A stretch of 64,000 nt of DNA, taken from the NCBI GenBank assembly GCA_025963385.1, contig JAOPUT010000299.1, forward strand, positions 1-64,000, written 5' to 3'. The position numbers and the translations under genes were made by a program. Source of the DNA: Mycobacterium sp. GTDB taxonomy: Bacteria; Actinomycetota; Actinomycetes; Mycobacteriales; Mycobacteriaceae. The notes under the pieces are model-generated. The model was not told the origin of the DNA. It did no database searches and worked only from the letters and a program-made list of their open reading frames with translations. How positions within the stretch are numbered: position 1 is the stretch's first letter; each line of letters opens with the position of its first letter. Below are positions 18,476 through 30,400 of the stretch, piece after piece.

Positions 18476-19362
18476 CGGTCTGGCGCCCAGTAGTCGAGCA
18501 TCTCGGCGAACGTCTCGAAGGCAGGCCGGGAGACGCCGTAGGTGGCTTCGAAGTGGACGCTCAGCGGGAAGCCGAGGCCACCGATGCCGTCGATGACGCG
18601 CTTGTAGAGGTCGATCATCTGCTTGCGCTTGTCCGCGGGGTCCGCGGCCGCCAACTCCTTGACGAAGGCCTGCTCGGCGGCCACGGCCGCGTTGCCCGGG
18701 TCCTGGATCAGCCAGTTGATGAGCCCGACGTTGGTCTCCATCTTCGGCACGAAGCCGAAGGACACCAGGATCTCCGGCCGGTGCTCGGTGGTCCTCGCGA
18801 ACTCGGTCAGGAAGTCGACGATCGTGTCCGAGTACAGCAACTGCGTCATCCCGTAGGTGGCACCCTGGTCACACTTGAAGTTGAACCGGCCCTGCTCCCC
18901 GTCGCGGGTGGGAATCAGGATTGCTCCGCGGTTCGGCACGACGCCCTCGTAGATCGACAGGGCGTCGGTCGGTGCGACGCCCGCGCCCTCACCGTCGGCC
19001 ATCGTGCGAGGAACCCCCACGAACGCGATGCCGTCGAAACCAGCGTCCTGCAGATCGGCGAGTCGTTTGCTCAGCGCAGGCTGATCGAGGAACGACGTCA
19101 CCTGCGTGCAGAGGCCGTTCATCCCCTGCAGCTCCGGCTTGATGATCGACCAGTAGTCGAGGACGTCGAGCTTGGGCTTCATCTCGATGGGACGGTCGTC
19201 GTCCTCGTCGATCATTCCCGGGATCATGACGTGCCGGATCCGACCCTCGATGCCCGCCTCGGCGGAGAGCTGTAGCACCTTGTGCGCCTCTTCGACGGCG
19301 TACGCCGCACCACGGTCGACATTGGGCGGGACGAGTTCCAGCGCGATGGTGTTGAGGGCCAA
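18472..19362 (-). CDS. Methylenetetrahydrofolate reductase-like protein (mycobacterial type)
   Basis: MALNTIALELVPPNVDRG...GFDGIAFVGVPRTMADGEG...LVSFGFVPKMETNVGLINWLI resembles mycobacterial MTHFR candidates. Confidence 0.6.
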   Translation of the reverse strand: MALNTIALELVPPNVDRGAAYAVEEAHKVLQLSAEAGIEGRIRHVMIPGMIDEDDDRPIEMKPKLDVLDYWSIIKPELQGMNGLCTQVTSFLDQPALSKRLADLQDAGFDGIAFVGVPRTMADGEGAGVAPTDALSIYEGVVPNRGAILIPTRDGEQGRFNFKCDQGATYGMTQLLYSDTIVDFLTEFARTTEHRPEILVSFGFVPKMETNVGLINWLIQDPGNAAVAAEQAFVKELAAADPADKRKQMIDLYKRVIDGIGGLGFPLSVHFEATYGVSRPAFETFAEMLDYWAPDR

Positions 19363-19538
19363 GAGACTGCTCCTATTTCACATCATCGAGTGACATGCAC
19401 CGAACGGCTGGCGCGCCATTGCGCAGGACCCGAATTTCGCGGGCCGACGGGACGACACCCTACCGATTCGTCCTGAGATCAGCGTGCGGGGCGAGGCTGC
19501 GACCAGCCAGCCAAGGAAGATGACCCAACGAAGTTAGG

Positions 19539-19557
19539 TAATGTTAGCCTAACAAAA
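19539..19557. promoter_or_regulatory. IdeR (iron box)-like site taatGTTAGCCTAACaaaa
   Basis: About 15/19 match to recalled consensus TTAGGTTAGSCTAACCTAA; abuts the ATG of the siderophore-binding lipoprotein. Confidence 0.75.
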
Positions 19558-20561
19558 TGCCTGTGAACGGACTGTCCAAACCCACGAATCGAGCCCTCGC
19601 CGCCGTCGCTGCGGTCTTCCTCGGGTTCGCGCTGCTCGCCGGATGTGGTGGCTCCGCAACGCCTGCCGCCGAGTCGACTGCCGCGGCCGCCGACACCGTC
19701 ACCATCGCCCACAAGTTCGGCGAGACCAAGATCCCCTCCAACCCGCAGCGCGTCGTCACGGCGGGTTGGATCGACCAGGACTTCGTGCTGCCGCTGGGCG
19801 TCGTTCCCGTCGGCACCCGCGGTGGCTACTTCGAGAACTACAACGACTTCCCCTGGGTGAAGAAGGCGACCGACGGCAAGGGGGTGCCCGCCATCGAAGG
19901 CGACACCATCAACTTCGAGGGCATCGCCGCCGCCAAGCCCGACGTCATCCTCGCGATCAACGAGACCATCGACCGAAAGACCTACGACCGGCTCTCACAG
20001 ATCGCCCCCACCGTCGTCCAGTCCGCCGACTACCCGGACGAGGAGACTCCCTGGAACGTGCAGCTGCTGACCACCGGCAAGGCGCTTGGCAAGGAGGAGC
20101 AGGCGCAGAAGCTCGTCGACCAGGTCAACGCCAAGCTCACCGAGGCCAAGTCCGCGCATCCCGAGTTCGCGGCCAAGACGCTCGTCTCCGACTTCACGTC
20201 GGAAGCCAATGCGCACTACGTGATCGGCAGGGGTGACCCTCGCAACGCGATCTTCGACGGGCTCGGGCTCGACACCTTGGACACCGTCGGCGACGTCTCC
20301 GAGGAGAAGCTGGACGTGCTCGACGGCAACGCGCTGTTCGTCAACGGTCTCACCAAGGAGCAGATGGCCGCGGTGCCCGCGTTCCAGCGGCTGAACGTGG
20401 TCAAGGACGGCCGCACCCTCTACGCGGGCTCGGACTCCACCCTGAGCGGTGCGATCGCCTTCGGCGGACCCGACGCGATGCTGTACGCGATCGACCTGCT
20501 CGTCCCCCAGCTCGGCAATGCGCTGACGGGTAAGCCGGTCGAGGACCTCTCCAACGCCTGA
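19557..20561 (+). CDS. Fe(III)-siderophore ABC transporter substrate-binding lipoprotein
   Basis: Lipobox LLAGC; HKFGETKIPSNPQRVVTAGWIDQDFVLPLGVVPVG; KPDVILAINETID; upstream IdeR-like box. Confidence 0.9.
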   Translation: MPVNGLSKPTNRALAAVAAVFLGFALLAGCGGSATPAAESTAAAADTVTIAHKFGETKIPSNPQRVVTAGWIDQDFVLPLGVVPVGTRGGYFENYNDFPWVKKATDGKGVPAIEGDTINFEGIAAAKPDVILAINETIDRKTYDRLSQIAPTVVQSADYPDEETPWNVQLLTTGKALGKEEQAQKLVDQVNAKLTEAKSAHPEFAAKTLVSDFTSEANAHYVIGRGDPRNAIFDGLGLDTLDTVGDVSEEKLDVLDGNALFVNGLTKEQMAAVPAFQRLNVVKDGRTLYAGSDSTLSGAIAFGGPDAMLYAIDLLVPQLGNALTGKPVEDLSNA

Positions 20562-20592
20562 CGCCCCCTTTCGCGTCTGTTCGTGCGGGGGT

Positions 20593-23500
20593 TCAGTCGG
20601 TGAGTTCGGCCGCGAGGAGCGGGCCCCACCGAACGAGCACGTCCGAGTCCATCAGCTCGGAGTGACGGCAGTCGAGGCTGACGACCCGCAGCTCGCCCCC
20701 GACGTGATCGCGCCAACCCTCTGACGCCACCCCCACCAGGTCCATCTCCAGCGTCGTCGCATCGACGAAGAAGACGTCGCCGTCGTAGCGGCCATAGTCG
20801 GCGTCGGCGGTCAATCGCTCTGCGGCGACGTAGTTCTCGATGACCTGCGCGATCTGCGTGTCGTCGAGGATCGCGATCGCATCGCCGCTGCTGCGCACCA
20901 GCGCCACGGCCTCGTCCGTCGTCATCCTGGCGCCGGGGTCGACCGGGAATCCCATTTCGCGCAGCAGCCCGGCGAGCACGGCGGCGGGGTCGAACTCCAC
21001 GTCGGCGACGACGTCGGTGCGAGCGTCCAGCATGCCGACGAACGTCACGTCGCGTTCGCGCCTGGTGAGCTCCTCCGCGACGAGCAGTGCCATCGAACCG
21101 CCGAACGACCAACCGAGCAGCCGAAGCGGGCCGGTCGGTGCGACCGACTCGACCGTGTCGGCGTAGTCGGACGCCAAGGTGGCGATGTCATCGGGCAGGG
21201 TACCACCGGAGAACAGCGGGGCCTGCAATCCATAGATCGGAATCGATTGCGGTAGATGGCGTTTCAGGCCAGCGAACTGCCAGCTGAGCCCGCTGGCCGG
21301 GTGCAGGCAGAACAGCGGCGGTTCGGTGCCCGTCGCCCGCAGCGCCAGTACCGGCGCCAGGCTCTCGGCCAGCTGGCTCGCCCCCTCGAGCAGCCGGGCG
21401 GCGACCTCGGCGACGGTCGGGGCCACCATCAGATTCGCCACCGGCACGTCGAGGTCGAACTCCCGCCGGATGGCCGCCGCGAGCCGGACCAGGAGCAGCG
21501 AATGGCCGCCGAGGGCGAAGAAGTCATCGTCGATGCTCGTCACGGCCACGCCGAGCACCTTGGAGAACAGCTTGCATAGCCGCTCCTGGTGCGGCGTGAC
21601 GGCGGGGCGGCCGCCTGCCGCCACCAGCTCGGGTTCGGGAAGGGCCCTGCGGTCCAACTTTCCGCTGGGCGTCAGCGGGAACGCGGTCAGTTCTACGTAC
21701 GCGGAGGGGACCATGTGAAGCGGCAACGCCGACAACGCATGTCGGCGCAATGCATCGGCGGGTACGCCATCCTTTCCTCGTGCAGGCAGGTAGTACGCCA
21801 CCAGCCGATCGGCGCGCACGACCACCCGGGCCGACGCCACCGAAGGATGGGTCGCCAGCACCGTCTCGATCTCGCCGGGCTCGATCCGCACACCGCGCAG
21901 CTTGATCTGATCGTCGGTCCTGCCGAGGTACTCGAGCTGCCCGTCGCGCCGCCACCGCACCACGTCTCCCGTGCGGTACATCCGCGCCCCCGCCTCGAAG
22001 GGGTTGGCGACGAAGGCCTGCGATGTCAGGCCGTACCGGTGCAGATAGCCGTCGGCCAACTGCACGCCCGCCAGATACAGCTCACCCGGCGCACCCAGCG
22101 GCACGGGGTTGAGATAACCGTCGAGGACGTGGACCCGGACGTTCCAGCCAGGCACGCCGAGAGCCACCGGTCCGCCGTCCGCGGTCCAGCCGAGGACGTC
22201 CACCGCCGCCTCGGTCGGACCGTACAGGTTGTGCAGAGGCACGCCGAGGTTGGTCGAGAACCTGGTCGCCACCTCCGTGGACAACGCCTCACCGCCGACC
22301 GTGACCCTGGTCAGCGACGTGCACTGCACCGATCGTGGGTCGTCCAGGAAGAGTTCCAGCATCGACGGCACGAAGTCCACCGCGGTGACACGCTGGGAAA
22401 CAATGGTTTCGGCGAGATAACCCGGGTCGCGATGTCCGCCTGGACGGGCCACCACCAAGGTCGCCCCCACGCTCAGCGGCCAGAACACCTCCCACACGGA
22501 CGTGTCGAAACTGATCGGTGTCTTGACGAGCATCCGGTCGTCGACCGTCAGCGGGTAGGCGTGCTGCAGCCACGCGATCCGGTTGGCGATGCCCGCGTGA
22601 GAGACCGCCACGCCCTTCGGCCGCCCCGTCGAACCCGAGGTGTAGAGCACGTACGCCCGCGTCGCAGCATCGACGACGGCGAACGCCTCCGGGGCCGGCG
22701 CCGTACGGGTGGCCCGGATCGCCGACTCGTCGTCGAGCACCACGGCGGGCCGCGCATCGGCGGTCATGTACTCGAGGCGGTCCGGCGGATAGTCCGGATC
22801 GAGTGGCAGGAACGCCGCCCCCGACTTCGCGACGGCGAGCAGGGCGACGACGAGCTCCACCGACCGCGGAAGTGACACCCCGACGATCGACCCCGGATGG
22901 GCGCCACCGGAGATGAGTTCAGCGGCCAGCCGATCCGACCACGCGTCCAGCTCGGCGTAGCTCAGCTCCTCGTCGTCGAACACGACCGCCGTCGCCGCGG
23001 GAGTCCGTCGTGCCTGCCGAGTCACCAAGGCGGCCAACCCAACCCGGGCGACGTCGTGCGCCGTGTCGTTGAGCTCCTTTACCAGCGTGTCGAGCTCGCC
23101 GTCGAGGAGCACGTCGACGGCGCCGATCGCGGTGCCGGTGTCGACGGCCACGCGACCGAGCAAGGACACCAGACGCTGCGTCAACGACACCACCGTCGAC
23201 TCGTCGAAAAGGTCGTCGGCGTACTCGGCCATGATCGCCGCACCGCCATCGGCACCCTCATCGATCAGCGTGAAGCCGAGGTCGAACATCGCTGCCGCCG
23301 TTTCCGGTTCGCTCCACGTCGTCGGCAGGCCGAACATGTCGGCGTCCTGTCCGTCGCGCCGGGTGTAGCCGATGAACACCCCGAACAACGGGTTCCTACC
23401 GGCGACGCGCGGTGGGTTCAGCTCCTCGACGAGCCGATCGAACGGCAGATCCTGGTGCGCGAAGGCGGCGAGGTCGGCGCCGCGAACCCGCGTCAGCAAC

Positions 23501-24420
23501 TCGTCGAACGACGGGTTGCCCGACGCGTCGACCCGCAGCACGACGGTGTTGACGAAGAACCCGATCAGATCGTTCAGGGCGGCATCGTCGCGGCCTGCGA
23601 CCGGCGTGCCGACGACGATGTCGTCCCCCGCGCCTACGCGATGCAGCAGCGTAGCGACCCCGGCATGCAGCAGCATCAGCATGCTGACCTGTCGATCAGC
23701 GGCCAGATCACGAAGCGCCGCCGCCGTTTCCGGTGGAATCGTCACCGTCGTGGTCCCGCCCGAGCCGCTGGGTCGATTCGGTCTAGCCCGGTCGGCGGGA
23801 AGGGTGAGTTCGTCGGGGGCGCCGGCGAGCGCGTCACGCCAGAACTCGAGCTGATGCGCACCGATCCCGGCCAGCACCCTGCGCTGCCACACCGCGTAGT
23901 CCGCGTACTGCACTGGCAACTCGGGCAGTGACGGGACCGCACCCGCGACCCTGGCCTCGTACGCCGTGTTGAGGTCGTTGATGAATGGTGTGTCGGACCA
24001 CTCGTCGGTGGCGATGTGGTGCAGGGTCATCGCGACCACGTGGTCGTCGGGACCGACGCGAAGGACGTTGAGCCGCAGCGGAATCTCCGAGCCGAGGTCG
24101 AACCGGTGCCGGGCAGCGGCTGCGGTCAGTGCGGAGACGTCCGCCTCGGCGCAGTCGACCACCTGCATCGGCGCGCGGGTTCCGACGGGCAGAATCCGCT
24201 GGAACGGCACGCCATCGTGCTCGCCAAACACGGTGCGGAGCGACTCGTGGCGGTCGACGAGGTCACCCACGGCGCCGCGGAGAGCGTCCACGTCCAGCGG
24301 TCCGCGCAGTCGGAACACCAGCGGATAGTTGTACGCCGCGCCGGTGTCGCCGAGTCGCTCGAGGATCAGAAGGCGCTCCTGCGCCTGCGACGTGGGCACG
24401 CGCTCAGGCCTCGGCGCGGC
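20593..24420 (-). other. NRPS module 6 (C-A-T-TE); substrate unassigned (approximate bounds)
   Basis: A code read as D-T-W-D-T-G-L-V-D; terminal GWSFGG thioesterase. Confidence 0.75.
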
Positions 24421-27400
24421 GATCAGCTCGGGCCGAGGCGTCGACTCCGCGGTCGGTTGCGCGACGAGGTGGGCGGCGAGTCCGGCGACGGTGGGGGCGT
24501 CGAACACGTCCCTGATCGACATCTCCACGCCGAGCGCCGAACGGACCAGTCCGATCAGGCGGATGCTGAGCAGCGAATGCCCCCCGAGATCGAAGAAGTC
24601 GTCATCGACACCGATGTCTCTGCTCCCCAACACTTCTTCGAAGATCCGGCAGAGGACTTCCTCGGCGGGGGTCTGCGGCGGCCTGCCTGCGGTGCGCTGG
24701 CCGACGGGGTCGACGTCGGGAAGGGCACGAACGTTCAGCTTGCCGTTGTCGGTCAGTGGCAGCCGGTCGAGGATCGCGATCGCGGACGGCACCATGTAGG
24801 CGGGCAGTGCGGCCTTGAGGTGTGTGCGCAGCTCAGCGGTCAGCTCGTCGGCGGCCTCGTCCGCGACGACGTAGCCGATCAGTCGTTGCGAACCGGAGGT
24901 GGTCGGATCGGGGCGGGCGATCACCGCCGCCTGCATCACGCGCGGGTGCGCGACGAGCGCGGCCTCGATGTCGCCGAGTTCCACCCGGTACCCGCGGATC
25001 TTGACCTGATCGTCGGTGCGGCCCAGGAAGTCGAGATTGCCGTCGGCGCGACGGAGCACCAGATCACCCGTCCGGTACATCCGCCCGCCGAGCTCGAACG
25101 GGTTCGCGACGAAACGGCCTGCGCTCATGGCGGGTTGGCGCAGGTAGCCGCGAGCCAGCCCGGCGCCCGCGATGTACAGCTCACCGGCGACGCCGTCGGG
25201 CACCGGCCGCAGCCATGCGTCGAGAACGTGCGCCCGGGTGTTCCAGATCGGTCGTCCCACGGTCGAGGTGACACTGTCATCGGTGCCGCCACCGAGGGTG
25301 TTGATGGTGTACTCGGTGGGGCCGTACAGGTTGTATCCGTAGCTGGTCTCGCTGTCGCGCAGGCGATCCCACACGGCTGCCGAGACCGCCTCGCCACCGA
25401 GCAGTACCAGTACCGGCGGGTGGCCCCCAGGGGCGAGCGCAGCGACGGGGGAAGACTCAGGGGCGAGCGCAGCGACGGGGGAAGTCCCAGGGGCGAGCGC
25501 AGCGACGGGGGAGGACTCAGGGGCGAGCAGTCCCTGGTCGAACAGCAGTTGCGCGTAGCTGGGTGTCACGTTGACGACGTCGATCTGGTGCCGGTGGCAG
25601 TAGGCGACCAGCGCGGTCGCATCCCTGCGCAGGTCTTCGTCGCAGATGTGCACCTCGTGGCCTTCGATGAGCCACAGCAGCTCCTCCCACGACATGTCGA
25701 AGGAGAACGACACCGTGTGGGCGATCCGCAGCCGACGTCCCCCTGCCTTCGCGATCGCGGGCGCGAAGATCGCCTCGCGGTGGTTGAGGTGCATGTTGGT
25801 CAGGCCGCGGTGCGGGGTGACGACGCCCTTCGGCGTGCCCGTCGACCCCGAGGTGTAGATGACGTAGGCCGGCTCGTCGAGATTCGGTGAATAGCCGTCC
25901 CAATCCGGCCGCGCCGCAGCCTGTTCGGCCCGTGCCTTCCTGCCGTCGAGTTCGATGACCGAACACGACTCGGGCACCAGAGCGCCCATTCGCATCGTGA
26001 CGGTGGACGTCGTCAGCAGGCAGACCGGTCCGGCGTCGGCGAGCATCACCGCCAGCCGCTCGTCCGGATAGTCCAGCTCGAGCGGCAGGTACGCGGCGCC
26101 TGCCCGTAGTACGGCGAACAGCGCGACGACGGCATCGATCGAGCGTGGAATGGCCAGTGCCACGGTGTGTTCGGGGCCGATGCCACGGTCGCGCAACACC
26201 CACGCCAGTCTGTTGACGCGCGCGTCCAACAGTCCGTAGTCGATGCGCTCCCCGCCGCACACCAGCGCGGTGGCCTCCGCCGACCGGACGCTCCGCTCGG
26301 CCAGCAGGTCCATCACGGTCGCGTCCGGCAGCTCGTGCCGGGTCTCCTCGGCCTGCGCGACCAGTTCGGCGTCTTCGGCAGACAGCAGCACCGGGACGGC
26401 AGCCAGGGGTTCGGCGTGCTCACTGATCTGCAGGATCACGTGGCGCAACCGGTCCAGTAGTCGCTGCGCGTAGGCGCGGTCCACCACGTCGGGCCGGTAC
26501 TCGAGCTTCACCCACAGCCTGTGGCCGGGGGACGCCACCCAGGTCAGCGGGTAGTGCGACGCGTCGATCGAATCGTGGCCGACGATGCCGTACTCGGTCT
26601 CCATGTCGGTGAACGTGTCGTCGTCGAGGAAGTTCTGGAGTACGTAGAGGTTGTCGAAGAGCGGGCCACCGCCGGCGAGTGCGCCGTTCTCGCCGCCACG
26701 CGCCGCCACCGCACGCTGGATGTCCCCGAGGCCGAGGTACTCGTGGTCCATCACCTCGAGGCGGTCGGCCTGGACCGCGCGCATGGTCTCCGCGGCCGAG
26801 CGCCCTGGGCGGAGCCGCACCCGGGTCGGCACGGTGTTGACGAACAACCCGATGACCGTGTCGATGCCGTCGAGGTCGGTCGGCCGCCCTGCCACGGTCG
26901 AGCCGAATACGACGTCGTCGCTGCCGGTTTCATACGCCAGCACCATCGCCAGCGCGGTGCCGATCAGAGCGTTCAGCGTGACGCCCGCGTCGCGTGCGGT
27001 GTCGACCAGTCGAGCGGACTGCACTTCGGTCAGGGTGAAGTCCAGTCGAAGCGCGAGGGCGGGTTCGGTGCCCACGGCGGCGGGCACCAGCAGGGTCGGT
27101 GCGGCAAGGTCGGCCAGGGTCGTGGCCCACTGCTCCGCCGATGCCGAGCGGTCCCGTTCGGCGAGCCACCGCAGATAGTCGGTGAACCGGGCCGTCGGCT
27201 CGGGCAGGTCGGCTGCGGTGCCCCGGGTGGCCGCAGCGTACTCGGCGAAGAGTTCACGCAGCAGTTGCTCGCGAGACCAACCGTCGAGAAGCAGGAAGTG
27301 GTAGCTGAAGATCAGCCGGTCACGGTCCGCGGTGCGGACGATCGTCAGCCGGGCCAGCGGCGGGTCGTCGAGGTCGAACGTCCGGAGCCGATCGGCTGCG

Positions 27401-30400
27401 GTGAGCTCGGCCACCCGCTCGTCGAGTTGGGCGGGGTCGGTTCGGGTCAGGTCGATCAGTTCGGGCTCGCACACTGGGTCGATCGCGATGGCGGCCACGG
27501 GGTGAGGCAGGCCATCGGCCAGGAAGCCCGACCTGAGCACCGGGTTGCGCCTCATCACGGCCGAATACGCGGTGCGCAACGCGACGACGTCGACGGGCTC
27601 GGCGAAGTCGAAGACGTTCTGGACGATGTAGACGGCGGCCCGCGCGTAGCGGGCCTGGAAGTAGACGCCCTCCTGCAGTGGGGAGAGCGGCCAGATGTCC
27701 TCGATCGCAGGCTCGATCGCCGCCGTCACGTCATCGATCTGAGCTTGGGACAGCGCGACGAGCGGCAGGTCCGACGGCGTCAGTGAGGGGCTCGCACTGC
27801 CACCGTCGACCAACCGGCCGAGCTCTCGCATCACGGCCAGCCAGTGGTCGGCCAGGTCGGCGACGGAGTCGGCCGCCATCTCGCCGTCGGCGTACGTGAG
27901 GGTGGCGCGCAGCACGGGCCCGTCGACGGTCTCGTCGCAGATCGCGTTGATCTCCAACAGGTATGGGGTGCCGAGGTCGGGATCCGGTCCGGCGCGGAGC
28001 GCATCCACCTCCGGCGCGGAGTCCCAGTCGTCCGTCCCATCGGCGGCCCACCTGCCGAGGTAGTTGAACAGGAGCTGTGGGGTGGGTAGGCGCCCCAGCG
28101 CTGCCGCGGTCCGCGGGTTGCAGTACCGCAGTTGGCCGAACCCGAGACCGCTGTCCGCCACGCCGCGCAGACGCTCCTTGACCACCTTGAGCGCGGCGAC
28201 GAGGTCGCCGTCCCCGAGGCCGGGCAGCCGGACCGGGGCGATGGCGGTGAACCACCCCACGGTGCGTGACAGGTCGAGGTCGTCGCCCCATCCGTCACGA
28301 CCGTGCCGTTCCAGGTCGAGGACCAGCGGCGTGTCAGCAACGCCGCCGCGCGCGTGACGCCACCGCCCGATCGCGAGATGTAGTGCGGTGAGCAGTGTTT
28401 CGGTGACGTCGGCGTTGGCCATCGCGGGCACGGTGGTCAGCAGCGGCACCGTCTCGTCAACGCTGAGCCGCACCTCGTGGTCGCGGGTGGCTCCGACGGT
28501 CAGGTCGACCGTCGTTGCGTCCGGGTCGAGCTCGCCGCCGGCCGCCAGGGTCGACGTCCAGTGTTCGAACTCCGCGAGACGTGCTGCCTGCTGCGCACTT
28601 TCGTTGACCGTCCTCGCGTACGACCGGATCGACGTCGGCACCGGAGGCAGGACGGGTGGTTCGCCGTCCCGCACCTGGCGGAAGGCCTCACTCAGGTCGT
28701 CGATCAGGATCCGCCACGAGACACCGTCGACGGCGAGGTGGTGGACGGTGACGAGCAACCGGCCCTGCCGCCCGCGACCGCGGTCGAACCAGACCGCCGC
28801 CACCACGACCCCGGACCCGGGATCCAGTCGCCCTGCGGCGGCGTCGGACTCGACGCCGATCGCCTCCCGCAGCTGGTCATCGGTGTACGTGGTGACGTCG
28901 ACGCGCCGCACGGACACGTGCGACGCCGCAACGGTTTCCAACGACCACAGCATCGGCGCCGGCCGGTGCAGCCGGAGCCCGAACGCGTCGTGACGTCGCA
29001 CCACCGCGTTGATCGCTGCCTCCAGTTGATCCTTGGTGGCATCGACCGGAGCGAGCAGCAGATCGGTCTGGTTGAGTCTGTCGACGGAGCCGCCGAGTTC
29101 GGCCAGCCTCTGCACGATCGGCGTCAGCATCACCTCGCCGAGGTCGGATCCAGAATCGCCGGGTGCCGCGGCGGCCGCGACACTCCGACCCGCGGCGTCG
29201 GCGAGCGCGGCGGGCGTACGGCAGACGAACACCTGCTGCGGGGTGATGCGCACGCCTTGGCGGCGGGCACGGTTCACCAGCTGGATGGCGACGATGCTGT
29301 CGCCGCCCATCGTGAAGAAGTCGTCGTCGACACCGACGGATGCGGTGAGGATCTCCGAGCACAGGGCGGCGATCAGTTCAGCCGTGGTGCCTTCCCCACG
29401 GTCGGCGACTTCCAGTGCGCTCGAGGGCTTCTCGGCGGGTGCGGGCAGAGCGGCGCGGTCCAGCTTCCCGTTGACGGTCAACGGCAGCGCGTCGAGCTCG
29501 ACCAGCGCCGAAGGCACCATGTAGTCCGGCAGCCGCTCCGCGAGCCGAGCGCGGACGTCGGCGACGTCGATGGCTTGGCGGCCGACGAGGTAGCCGACGA
29601 GACGGCTCCTGCCGGTGTCGTCCTGCCGGACCGCCGCGGCGGCGGTGACGACGTCGGGCAGCGCGGCCAAGGCCGACTCCACCTCGCCGAGCTCGATGCG
29701 GTAGCCGCGGACCTTGACCTGTTGGTCGGAGCGGCCGACGTAGACCAGGTCTCCGCTCTCGGTCCACATCGCGGTGTCACCGCTGCGGTACAGCCGCTCA
29801 CCGGACGCATCGAACGGGTTCGCGACGAAACGGCTGGCCGTCAACCCGGCCCTGCCCACGTAGCCGCGGGCGACCTGACCGCCTGCGATGTACAGCTCGC
29901 CGACCACGCCGATGGGCACCGGCTGCAGGGCACCGTCCAGAAGATGGATCTGCAGCCCGGGGATCGGTCCGCCGATCACGCTCTCGGCGTCGGCGGATTC
30001 GAGTGGGCGGTGCGAGACGTGCACGCAGGTCTCGGTGATGCCGTACATGTTGACCAACTGCGGCATGGACGCCTCGCGGTCCCGATACCACGCCGCGAGC
30101 CGACCGGCGTCCAGCGCCTCGCCACCGAAGATGATGTACCGCAGCGACAGTGGCGAGCGCGTGCGCCGGTCCGCCTCGATCAGCGGGTAGAAGGCCGACG
30201 GTGTCTGGTTGAGCACCGTCACGCGCTCGGTGGCCAGCAGCTCGACGAATCGATCCGGGTCCCTGGCAACCGCCTGCTCGACGATGACGAGGCGGCCACC
30301 GTGCAGCAGCGGTCCCCACAGTTCCCAGACCGAGAAGTCGAAGGCCGCGGAGTGGAACATCGTCCAGACGTCGTCCGGCCCGAAGTCGAACAGCGTCGAA

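Noticed and set aside
20562-20592. Possible terminator between the siderophore-binding gene and the NRPS (CCCCC...GGGGG)
   Set aside because: Arms short and loop long; insufficient stem to call
24016-25890. 624-aa plus-strand ORF antisense to NRPS module 5
   Set aside because: Shadow ORF; its repeat (GERSDGG) is only the reverse reading of the 30-bp repeat
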